From Pseudomonadota bacterium (GTDB lineage Bacteria; Pseudomonadota; Alphaproteobacteria; Rhizobiales; Xanthobacteraceae): a DNA stretch of 6,065 nucleotides. The stretch spans positions 1 through 6,065 of the forward strand of contig JAEZEU010000342.1 in assembly GCA_023432885.1 (NCBI GenBank), written 5' to 3'. The translations under genes were made by a program, and so were the position numbers. Positions within the stretch are counted from its first letter, which is position 1. Each line of letters begins with the position of its first letter. The notes beneath the pieces were generated by a model. The model did not search any database, was not told the DNA's origin, and was given only the letters and a program-made list of their open reading frames with translations. Below are positions 1-6,031 of this stretch, piece after piece.

Positions 1-3
1 AGC

Positions 4-1584
4 ATGATCCATTCACGGCAGGTGCCTGGCGTCGTTAGCCCGTTTGACGGGCTGGACGTGCCTTGGCTGCTGAAGATGCGCGCCGAGGTCCGGCGCGACC
101 ACCCCTTCCTGATCTGGGCGCCGTTCGATGCCCCGCCGCGAAAATGGAGCTACGGCGAATTCCACGAGCGTGTCGGCGCGCTCGCAGCAGGGCTTGGTAA
201 GCGCGGCGTTCGGCAGGGCGACCCTGTCCTGATTCATCTAGACAATTGCATCGAGCTGTTGCTGGCGTGGTTTGCCTGCGTCGAGATCGGCGCCATCGCC
301 GTCACCACCAACACGCGCTCGGCCGCGGCCGAGATGGAATATTTTGCCGGCCATTGCGGCGCGGTTGCTGCGATCACGCAGCCGGCATATTCCGAGCTGG
401 TGGCGACGAACTGCAAGGACCTGCGGTGGATGGCGCTGACCTCGCACGATGCGGGCGCAGCGCCAAAACAGGCGCCGCAGCGTGGCGAAAGTTTCGAGTC
501 ACTGTTCGCCGACAGCGCCGACCGCCCCCGCCGCGCCGCCGATCCGCTCGCACCCTGCAGCGTGCAGTACACATCGGGAACCACGTCACGGCCGAAAGCG
601 GTGCTGTGGACGCATGCCAACGCTCTGTGGGGCGCCAAGGTCAACGCCGCGCATGAGGACCTACACCAGGGCGACGTGCATCAGATCTACCTCCCGCTAT
701 TCCACACCAATGCACTGGCCTATTCCATGCTGGCGTCGCTCTGGGTAGGCGCCACCTGCATCATCCAGCCGCGCTTCTCCGCAAGCCGCTTCTGGCCGAT
801 CGCGCTGGAGCACGGCGCAACCTGGACCTCGACCATTCCGTTCTGCATGAAGGCGCTCCTTGAGGGCGAGATCCCGAAACACCACAAATTCCGGCTCTGG
901 GGCACCGCGATAAACGAGCCGCCGCCCTTTGCCGCCTTTGGCGTGAAGATGATCGGCTGGTGGGGCATGACCGAAACAATTACCCACGGCATCGTCGGCG
1001 AGGTCGATCAGCCCAACACGCCGATGTCGATCGGCCGCGCCGCGCCGGAATACGTCATCCGCATCACGGACGACGACGGCTCGCCCACAAAGGTCGGCGA
1101 CACCGGCAACCTCTCGATCAAGGGCATACCGGGCCTGTCGCTGTTTGCCGAGTACCTGCACAACGAAAAGGCCACGCGCGAGAGCTTTGACGAGCACGGC
1201 TTCTTCCTGACCGGCGATCGCGTCACGCTCCTGGAAAATGGCTTCGTCAAGTTCGGCGACCGCGCCAAGGACATGCTGAAAGTCGGCGGCGAGAATGTCG
1301 CGGCCTCCGAAATCGAGCAGGTGATCGCCGTCATCCCCGGCGTGCGGGAGACCGCGGTGGTCGCCAAGCATCATCCGATGCTGGACGAGGTGCCGGTCGC
1401 GTTCATCATCCCGCAGGACGGCGTCGCAAAGCTGCCGCCGGACCTGCATGACAATGTCATGGCCGCCTGCCGGAGCGCGCTTGCCGACTTCAAGGTGCCG
1501 CGCGAGCTCCGTTTCGTCGACGACATGCCGCGCTCGACGCTGGAAAAGGTTGCGAAGGCGGAGCTGAGAAAGCTGCTGGGGTGA
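4..1584 (+). CDS. AMP-forming acyl-CoA ligase, CaiC-like (class I adenylate-forming family)
   Basis: This 526-residue protein should activate a carboxylic acid with ATP to an acyl-adenylate and pass it to coenzyme A, in the cytoplasm. The full set of adenylating-enzyme motifs is visible: the phosphate loop YTSGTTSRPK at residues 189-198, WWGMTET at 319-325, TGD at 403-405, the hinge region DRAKDMLKVGGEN at 419-431, and the presumed catalytic lysine K515 in a C-terminal STLEKVAK segment. The phosphate loop has Ser where most relatives have Gly. From memory, E. coli carnitine/crotonobetaine-CoA ligase CaiC shares this TSGTTSRPK form, as well as HLDNC (78-82), GMTETI, KGIPG (373-377) and GGEN. 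The length is also close to CaiC. The substrate is not determined; carnitine-type, short-chain or aromatic acids are all possible. The start codon lies three bases from the window edge, so the ribosome binding site is not visible and a start further upstream cannot be excluded. The next gene is convergent, so this gene ends its transcription unit here. Confidence 0.93.
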   Translation: MIHSRQVPGVVSPFDGLDVPWLLKMRAEVRRDHPFLIWAPFDAPPRKWSYGEFHERVGALAAGLGKRGVRQGDPVLIHLDNCIELLLAWFACVEIGAIAVTTNTRSAAAEMEYFAGHCGAVAAITQPAYSELVATNCKDLRWMALTSHDAGAAPKQAPQRGESFESLFADSADRPRRAADPLAPCSVQYTSGTTSRPKAVLWTHANALWGAKVNAAHEDLHQGDVHQIYLPLFHTNALAYSMLASLWVGATCIIQPRFSASRFWPIALEHGATWTSTIPFCMKALLEGEIPKHHKFRLWGTAINEPPPFAAFGVKMIGWWGMTETITHGIVGEVDQPNTPMSIGRAAPEYVIRITDDDGSPTKVGDTGNLSIKGIPGLSLFAEYLHNEKATRESFDEHGFFLTGDRVTLLENGFVKFGDRAKDMLKVGGENVAASEIEQVIAVIPGVRETAVVAKHHPMLDEVPVAFIIPQDGVAKLPPDLHDNVMAACRSALADFKVPRELRFVDDMPRSTLEKVAKAELRKLLG

Positions 1585-1619
1585 AGTGCCGGCGGCGCGC
1601 CTTTCCGGGCCATGCGCAG

Positions 1620-1700
1620 CATCGAACTAGGGAGCAGCACTTACGCCCCCTCGAATCTGGGATTTCTTCTTCACGTTCCGCGTGCCGCGGAATGACGGCG
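1620..1700. repeat. Probable degenerate extragenic repeat with hairpin, between convergent genes
   Basis: The gap between the two convergent genes holds a perfect 7-bp stem, TTCCGCG at 1676-1682 and CGCGGAA at 1686-1692, with a 3-base loop and a possible G-T pair extending it. A weaker AATC/GATT stem sits at 1654-1664. The wording of the segment, ending in CGGAATGACGG, resembles extragenic palindromes that I remember as frequent in Bradyrhizobium and Rhodopseudomonas genomes; that is recollection, not a search. There is no T-run on either strand, so it is not a classic intrinsic terminator. It could still help separate the two converging transcripts. Confidence 0.4.
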
Positions 1701-1701
1701 T

Positions 1702-2793
1702 TTAACCAATCCCCACTGCCACGGGGCGGAAGGCCTGCAGCAGCTGCTGATCGATCTTGCCGCCCATCTCTTCCATCATCGTGAACGCCTTCAACCGCGT
1801 ATAGGGCACCCGGTAGGCGCGGTTCTCGACCAGGGCGGCATAGATGTCGACGATGGTGGTCAGCCGCACGATGTCGGAAATCTCTTTGCCGGACAGCGCG
1901 TCGGGGTAGCCCGTCCCATCGAGGAACTCGTGGTGGTGCAGCACCACGTCCAGCATTTCTGCGGGGAAGCCGCCCTGCGCAACCAGCGCCTCGTAACCTC
2001 TGCGCGGATGCGAGCGCACGGTGGCGCGCTCCTCTTCCGTCAGGCCGTCCGGCTTTTCTAGGATCGCGAGCGGGATAAAGGCCTTGCCGACGTCATGCAG
2101 CAGCGCGGCGCGGGCAAGCCTGCGCTGGTCGTCCTCGCGCATGCCAAGATCCTGGGCAAAGGCAACCGCAAAGCCGGTCACGAACAGGCAGTGGCGGTAG
2201 CTTGCATGGTGATGGCAGCCGACCGTGGTCAGCCACTCCCGCAGCGAAGAATGCTTGATCGCCTTGATGATTCTGGTTTCGGCCTGGACGATGTCCTCAA
2301 ACTTCAATGGCTGGCCGGCCGGCAGCTTGTCGAAGATCCTGACCATCACCGCATGCGCGGCTTCGACGCCGCGGTTCAGGCTCTTGCCGCGGTCGGTCTC
2401 GTCATACTCGCTCGCATCGGAAAACGCGGCGCGGATGCGCTGCAAAATTCCCTGTGCGTCGAACGGCCGCCAGATCGTGTCGGTGGCGCCAAGCGCCCAG
2501 GCCTGCATGGCGCCATGATGCAACGCATCGGCCAGCACGAACAGGCGAGGCACTTCGCGATAGGCGTCGCTGCGCAGCTTGTTGCGCACCATCTGCACGC
2601 TTTCCGGTGAACGCAGGTTGATGTCGACGACAACCCCGGAGAGTTCCTCGGGCTTCTCCGGAATTTCCGAGGTGGCTACGGTTTTGACTTCACCGACGGA
2701 TTCAAGAATCGTGGCGAGTTCGCTGCTGCTGTCGGTCCGATCGGATGCGAGCAGCAGGCGGCGCTTTGTCGTCTTTTTGGCGGAAGCGGTCAT
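1702..2793 (-). CDS. Response-regulator-like HD-GYP protein, putative cyclic-di-GMP phosphodiesterase
   Basis: This 363-residue protein probably hydrolyses the second messenger cyclic-di-GMP, affecting motility or biofilm behaviour, in the cytoplasm. Residues about 11-125 look like a receiver domain, with a candidate phospho-acceptor D57 in VVVDINL. It is divergent: the usual acidic pair after the first strand is reduced to one Asp (D18), and the conserved Lys near the end is Arg (R109, in WRPFD). Residues about 160-360 form the HD-GYP domain. It has H201 as the likely first metal ligand, HDVGK at 233-237, an HP pair at 262-263, HHE at 287-289 followed by DGTGYP at 292-297, and D316. The metal and catalytic residues therefore look intact, so activity is plausible. 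The start is supported by GAGG, five bases upstream of ATG. No membrane segment is visible. It lies downstream of the oxidoreductase operon on the same strand, but a terminator and 295 bases separate them. Confidence 0.9.
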   Translation of the reverse strand: MTASAKKTTKRRLLLASDRTDSSSELATILESVGEVKTVATSEIPEKPEELSGVVVDINLRSPESVQMVRNKLRSDAYREVPRLFVLADALHHGAMQAWALGATDTIWRPFDAQGILQRIRAAFSDASEYDETDRGKSLNRGVEAAHAVMVRIFDKLPAGQPLKFEDIVQAETRIIKAIKHSSLREWLTTVGCHHHASYRHCLFVTGFAVAFAQDLGMREDDQRRLARAALLHDVGKAFIPLAILEKPDGLTEEERATVRSHPRRGYEALVAQGGFPAEMLDVVLHHHEFLDGTGYPDALSGKEISDIVRLTTIVDIYAALVENRAYRVPYTRLKAFTMMEEMGGKIDQQLLQAFRPVAVGIG

Positions 2794-2798
2794 GAACC

Positions 2799-2802
2799 CC
2801 TC
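2799..2802 (-). promoter_or_regulatory. Ribosome binding site of the HD-GYP gene
   Basis: On the minus strand GAGG, within CGAGGGGTTC, lies five bases before the ATG at 2793-2791. This supports that start codon over any internal one. Confidence 0.7.
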
Positions 2803-2906
2803 GGGTAACGCGTAGCATTGCTGGCCGAAGGCTACCGGAGGATGCGTTCCCCTTACCTTAAGGAGCGTCGTGAATGCCGCCTTGCGGCGATGGCTAGAAG
2901 TTTAGC

Positions 2907-2930
2907 GATCACCCGCGGAAGCGGGTGATC
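2907..2930. repeat. Perfect 10-bp palindromic hairpin (REP-like extragenic element)
   Basis: GATCACCCGC at 2907-2916 and GCGGGTGATC at 2921-2930 are perfect inverted copies around GGAA, a GNRA-type tetraloop on the plus strand. No T-run follows on either strand, so it is not a standard terminator. The stem is followed by ATCCAGT, matched by the inverted copy ACTGGAT at 2976-2982, which suggests a larger composite repeat element. This arrangement resembles intergenic palindromes remembered from Bradyrhizobium; copy number cannot be judged from one window. Confidence 0.75.
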
Positions 2931-2986
2931 CAGTATTCCAGAGGCCGTTGTGGGTGAGCCGAGAGGCAGCGGCGAACTGGATGGCT

Positions 2987-3022
2987 CGCATGCGCGCGGG
3001 AGGCATGACCCGCGCGAATGCG
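2987..3022. repeat. Long GC hairpin, 13-bp stem with one mismatch
   Basis: CGCAT at 2987-2991 pairs with ATGCG at 3018-3022, and CGCGCGGG at 2993-3000 pairs with CCCGCGCG at 3009-3016. One G-A mismatch separates the two stem parts and the loop is the 8 bases at 3001-3008. It begins five bases after the ACTGGAT arm of the upstream palindromic element and ends six bases before the A-tract of the oxidoreductase terminator. It may be the second half of a composite extragenic element. On the minus strand it would be transcribed only by polymerase that reads past the terminator. Confidence 0.7.
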
Positions 3023-3028
3023 GCCGCG

Positions 3029-3060
3029 AAAAAAATCCGCCGGAGAAATCTCCGGCGGAT
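3029..3060 (-). terminator. Intrinsic (rho-independent) terminator of the oxidoreductase operon
   Basis: Read on the minus strand, an 11-bp perfect GC-rich stem (3060-3050 pairing with 3045-3035) closes a four-base ATTT loop. It is followed by a run of seven T, counting the last stem base. It begins 28 bases after the stop codon of the molybdopterin subunit. Stem, loop and T-tract all fit a classic intrinsic terminator. It should end the two-gene transcript and isolate it from the HD-GYP gene downstream. Confidence 0.93.
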
Positions 3061-3088
3061 CATTGCCGCCTCGCGATGTATCCGCGGC

Positions 3089-5383
3089 CTACGCCTTCAT
3101 CGCCGCCTTCACCGCCTCTGCCGTGATCGGCAAGGCGCGGACGCGGGCGCCGCAGGCGTTGAAGATCGCGTTGCCGATCGCAGGCGCCACGACGGTCACC
3201 GCCGGCTCGCCGACGCCGGTCGGCTTGTCGCCATTGGCGATGACGTTGACGGCCACTTCCGGCACCTGGCTCATCCGCAGCGGCGTGTAGGTGTCGAAGT
3301 TGGTCTGCTCGATGCCGCCGTCCTTCAGCGTTGCTTTCTCATACAAGGCTAGCGAAAGGCCCCACAGCGCCGCGCCCTCGACCTGGGCGCGGATGTTGTC
3401 GGGATGCACCTGCATGCCGACGTCGGTGGCGACCGTCAGCTTCTTGACCTTGACCTCGCCCGAGGCGGCGACTGCGACATGCGCGACGCAGGCCGTCCAG
3501 CTTGCGGTCGCCCGCTCCTGCGACGATACGCAGGCCACCCCCATGCCCTCGCCCTTCGGCAGCTTGGTGGTGCCGTAACCGGCCATGCCCATCGCGGCGA
3601 GCAGGGTGTTGCGCAGACGCTGCGCACCGCCGTCGTTCTTGCCCTTACCGTCGAGCAAGGAGATGCGCAGCTGCGCCGGATCCTGACCGGTCGCATTGGC
3701 GATCTCGTCGATGATGCTCTCGACCGCCCAGAAGGTCCAGCCAGGCGCCACCGAGCGCAGCTGACCCGATGGGGTGGCGTTGTGCGCCATCTCGTTCTTG
3801 ATCGCCCGCACATGATGGTTGGGCACGGTGTAGAAGAAGTCCGAGCCGTTCACCGTGAAGGCATCGAGCGGGCCCTTCTTGTCGACCGAGGGCGACAGGA
3901 AATCAGGGATGCCCCAACGCGCGGTCGGCCATGCCGAGACGACGTCATGGCTGAGCGCGACGACCTTGCCCTCGCCGTCCACGCCGGCCTTCACCTTCTG
4001 GTAGGTGAGCGGGCGCGAGAAATCCATCGTCATGTCGTTCTCGCGCGTGTAGATCACCTTGACCGGCTTGCCGACGGCTTTCGCCGCCTGTACCGCAGGC
4101 ACCATCATGTCGGCGTCGAGACGTCGGCCGAAGCCGCCGCCCAGCCACATCTGGTGCATCACCACGAACTTCGGATCGATTCCGGCGGCTCCCGCTGCGA
4201 TCGCGCCGGAGCGCGTCGCGAACTGGTTGCCGGAATAGATGTGCAGGATGTCGCCCTTGAACTCCGCGGTGGCGTTCATCGGCTCCATCGGCGCATGGAT
4301 GTTGATGTTGGTGGTGTATTCCGCCTCCAACACCTTCGCCGCCGTACCGAAGGCCGCCGCTGGATCGCCGTCCTTGACGAAGAACTCCCCGGAATCGCCG
4401 AGGCCCTGCAAGCGCTTTGCTTCGGCAACCAGCGCCTCGCTCGACAGCTTCGCGTTCGGGCCATCGTCGTAGGTGACCTTCAACGCCTGGGCCGCCTTCT
4501 TGGCGTTGGCATAAGTGTTCGCGACTGCGACGACCCAGCCGGATGTCGTTCCTGTCTTGTCGTCGAGGGTGACGGCCTTGATGAAACCGGGCACCTTCCT
4601 GGCGCCGCTGTCGTCGACCGACTTCACCGTCGCGCCGAAGCGCACCGGCGGGGTGACGACCGCGCCGTGAGCCATGCCCGGCAGACTGACGTCGATGCCG
4701 AACTTGGCGGTGCCGTTGCTCTTGGAGGGGATATCGAGCTGCGGCACCGAGACGCCGATCAGCGTATACTGATCCGGCGTCTTCAGCTTGATCGCCTTCA
4801 ATTCATCGGGCGTGAAGGTCTTGGTCGCCTTGCCGCCCTTGACAATCTCGGCAAAGCTGATCGACTTCTTCGACTTCGGATGCGAGATCCTGGAGTCGCG
4901 CACCACGAGCTCTCCGGCAGGCACACCCATCGAGGCGGCGGCGGCCTCCGTCAGCGCGATGCGACCCGCGGCGCCCGCGCGGCTCATTGCATCGAAGTTC
5001 ATCATCGTCGACCAGCTGCCGCCGGTGATCTGGGCCCCGAGCACGGGGTCGTTGAACTTCGGATCGTTGGAGGCGAGCTGCACCCGCATGTCCTTCCAGC
5101 TGGCCCCCAGCTCTTCGCATACGATCTGGGCCATGGTGGAAGCGATGTGCTGGCCCATGTCGGCCTTGCCGCAGGTCACGGTAACGAGCCCGTCCGGCCC
5201 GATCGAATACCAGACGCTGGGATCGAAGCTGGAAGGTGCGGCTAGCGCCTGATCTGCACCGAGCAGACCGGGCACCGCAGAATAGCCAAGCGCGAGTCCT
5301 GCGGCGGCCGACGTGCCGACGAGGAAGGAGCGGCGGCTGAGATCGGTTGGCGCTGCTTGCGCGCTCTTCACGTGCTTGTTCAT
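3089..5383 (-). CDS. Tat-exported molybdopterin-binding subunit of a xanthine oxidase-family hydroxylase (IorB-like)
   Basis: This 764-residue protein is the catalytic subunit of a molybdenum hydroxylase, which inserts oxygen from water into an aldehyde or N-heterocyclic substrate. Residues 16-49 form a Tat signal: SRRSF with twin Arg 17-18, a hydrophobic stretch, and ALAA near 46-49 as the likely cleavage site. The mature enzyme should therefore be periplasmic. A cofactor-binding segment (about 58-180, with MGQHI and GGSWS) precedes the hammerhead-like region (about 206-330), an order typical of IorB-type proteins. GGGFGRR at 415-421 is the cofactor-contact motif. E726 in GVGEP is the expected catalytic glutamate. 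EPMNATAEF (367-375) is also family-typical. The start is fixed by the Tat signal, by GGAGG five bases upstream, and by a four-base ATGA overlap with the preceding gene. The frame stays open further upstream, but only as a shadow of that gene. The substrate is unknown; isoquinoline-like heterocycles or aldehydes are candidates. The cofactor is probably the cytosine dinucleotide form, by analogy. Confidence 0.93.
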   Translation of the reverse strand: MNKHVKSAQAAPTDLSRRSFLVGTSAAAGLALGYSAVPGLLGADQALAAPSSFDPSVWYSIGPDGLVTVTCGKADMGQHIASTMAQIVCEELGASWKDMRVQLASNDPKFNDPVLGAQITGGSWSTMMNFDAMSRAGAAGRIALTEAAAASMGVPAGELVVRDSRISHPKSKKSISFAEIVKGGKATKTFTPDELKAIKLKTPDQYTLIGVSVPQLDIPSKSNGTAKFGIDVSLPGMAHGAVVTPPVRFGATVKSVDDSGARKVPGFIKAVTLDDKTGTTSGWVVAVANTYANAKKAAQALKVTYDDGPNAKLSSEALVAEAKRLQGLGDSGEFFVKDGDPAAAFGTAAKVLEAEYTTNINIHAPMEPMNATAEFKGDILHIYSGNQFATRSGAIAAGAAGIDPKFVVMHQMWLGGGFGRRLDADMMVPAVQAAKAVGKPVKVIYTRENDMTMDFSRPLTYQKVKAGVDGEGKVVALSHDVVSAWPTARWGIPDFLSPSVDKKGPLDAFTVNGSDFFYTVPNHHVRAIKNEMAHNATPSGQLRSVAPGWTFWAVESIIDEIANATGQDPAQLRISLLDGKGKNDGGAQRLRNTLLAAMGMAGYGTTKLPKGEGMGVACVSSQERATASWTACVAHVAVAASGEVKVKKLTVATDVGMQVHPDNIRAQVEGAALWGLSLALYEKATLKDGGIEQTNFDTYTPLRMSQVPEVAVNVIANGDKPTGVGEPAVTVVAPAIGNAIFNACGARVRALPITAEAVKAAMKA

Positions 5384-5871
5384 GTGGGCCTCCGCTCGTT
5401 GGCGGCATTGGAAGCCGTGCGCATGTCGGCGGCGGCGCGCATGATCGCCTTCTGGATCCTGGAATAGGTCATGCAGCGGCAGAGATTGCCGTCCATGTGC
5501 GCGACCACTTCTTCCTTGGTCGGATTGGAATTCTTCGCAAGCAGCGCGGCTGCCTGCATGATCTGCCCGGATTGGCAGTAGCCGCATTGCGGCACCTGTT
5601 CGGCGATCCATGCCTTTTGCAGCGGATGCTCGCCCTTGGCCGAAAGCCCTTCGATGGTCGTGATCTTCTTGCCGACCGCCTCGCCCACCTGCGTCTGGCA
5701 GGAGCGCACGGCCTCGCCGTTGAGGTGAACCGTGCAGGCGCCGCACAAGCCCGCGCCGCACCCGAACTTCGTGCCTGTCATCTGCAGTTGTTCGCGGATG
5801 ACCCAAAGCAGCGGCGTGTCATTCGCCGCCTCGACGGACATATTCCGTCCGTTGATGTTAAGGTTGGGCAT
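5380..5871 (-). CDS. [2Fe-2S]-binding electron-transfer subunit of the molybdenum hydroxylase (IorA-like)
   Basis: This 163-residue protein carries the two iron-sulfur clusters that take electrons from the molybdenum centre of its partner. The N-terminal ferredoxin-like half has C38, C43, C46 and C58 (FGCGAGLCGAC pattern). The C-terminal helical half has C96, C99, C131 and C133 (QCGYC and CRC patterns). All eight expected cysteines are present, and the length matches the usual small subunit of about 150-165 residues. It has no signal peptide of its own, so it probably crosses the membrane folded and bound to the Tat-bearing large subunit; this is inference from related enzymes. The start is supported by GGAG five bases upstream of ATG. 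Its stop codon overlaps the start of the large subunit (ATGA), so the two are co-transcribed and probably translationally coupled. The upstream spacer of at least 194 bases is the likely promoter region. Confidence 0.95.
   Translation of the reverse strand: MPNLNINGRNMSVEAANDTPLLWVIREQLQMTGTKFGCGAGLCGACTVHLNGEAVRSCQTQVGEAVGKKITTIEGLSAKGEHPLQKAWIAEQVPQCGYCQSGQIMQAAALLAKNSNPTKEEVVAHMDGNLCRCMTYSRIQKAIMRAAADMRTASNAANERRPT
5389..5393 (-). promoter_or_regulatory. Ribosome binding site of the molybdopterin subunit, inside the preceding gene
   Basis: Minus-strand GGAGG lies within the last codons of the [2Fe-2S] gene, five bases before the ATG at 5383-5381. With the ATGA overlap it points to coupled translation of the two subunits and decides the start of the large subunit. 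Confidence 0.85.
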
Positions 5872-5876
5872 TTCCT

Positions 5877-5880
5877 CTCC
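5877..5880 (-). promoter_or_regulatory. Ribosome binding site of the [2Fe-2S] subunit
   Basis: Minus-strand GGAG, within GGGGAGAGGAA, lies five bases before the ATG at 5871-5869. The purine-rich stretch is strong and supports this as the translation start of the operon's first gene. Confidence 0.75.
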
Positions 5881-5895
5881 CCTTCCGGTGTACGA

Positions 5896-5954
5896 GGCCG
5901 CTTACGGCGGCTCCTCACGTTCGGAACGGCTGGCGGCCCACCGGGTAAGCGGCC
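5896..5954. repeat. Inverted repeat in the leader of the oxidoreductase operon
   Basis: GGCCGCTTAC at 5896-5905 and GTAAGCGGCC at 5945-5954 are perfect inverted 10-base copies, 39 bases apart. A competing smaller hairpin, GCCGC/GCGGC, lies at 5898-5902 and 5908-5912 or close to it, sharing the left arm. In the minus-strand transcript the structure would end about 24 bases before the start codon of the [2Fe-2S] subunit, next to its ribosome binding site. It may be a regulatory leader structure or a remnant of an extragenic palindrome; the sequence alone does not decide. Confidence 0.5.
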
Positions 5955-6012
5955 AACTGGCGAGCAGCATGATACCGAACCCCCTTGGAGGCAACGCAAT
6001 TTGCAGTTGATC

Positions 6013-6031
6013 GAAGAAGAATATCATTCTC
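6013..6031. promoter_or_regulatory. Weak Fur-box-like palindrome upstream of the oxidoreductase operon
   Basis: AGAAT at 6018-6022 and ATTCT at 6026-6030 form a perfect 5-3-5 palindrome. Aligned by eye, the surrounding 19 bases agree with the classical Fur-box consensus at 14 positions. It lies about 140 bases upstream of the [2Fe-2S] subunit, a plausible distance for an operator. Iron control in rhizobia often uses other regulators and motifs (Irr, RirA), so a chance match in an AT-richer patch is quite possible. Confidence 0.2.

Noticed and set aside
697..1449. 250-codon minus-strand frame opposite the acyl-CoA ligase
   Set aside because: It lies entirely inside a gene with complete adenylation motifs and shows no family features of its own.
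1585..1701. Intrinsic terminator for the acyl-CoA ligase
   Set aside because: The hairpin at 1676-1692 has no T-run on the plus strand and lies about 90 bases after the stop codon, so it is listed as a repeat-like hairpin instead.
2820..2850. EcfG-type stress promoter for the HD-GYP gene, from GGAAC on the minus strand at 2850-2846
   Set aside because: The -35-like GGAAC is present, but no CGTT-like -10 element occurs at 16-18 bases. The only CGTT lies about 35 bases away.
3404..5245. Long open frame on the plus strand, 613 codons, opposite the molybdopterin subunit
   Set aside because: Its translation is rich in Arg, His and Gly with no recognisable motif. It mirrors a gene with a clear family, Tat signal and ribosome binding site. 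Long antisense frames are expected in GC-rich coding sequence.
5384..5806. N-terminal extension of the molybdopterin subunit to a 905-residue protein
   Set aside because: The extra 141 residues are an out-of-frame reading of the [2Fe-2S] gene. The Tat signal, GGAGG and ATGA overlap fix the start at 5383.
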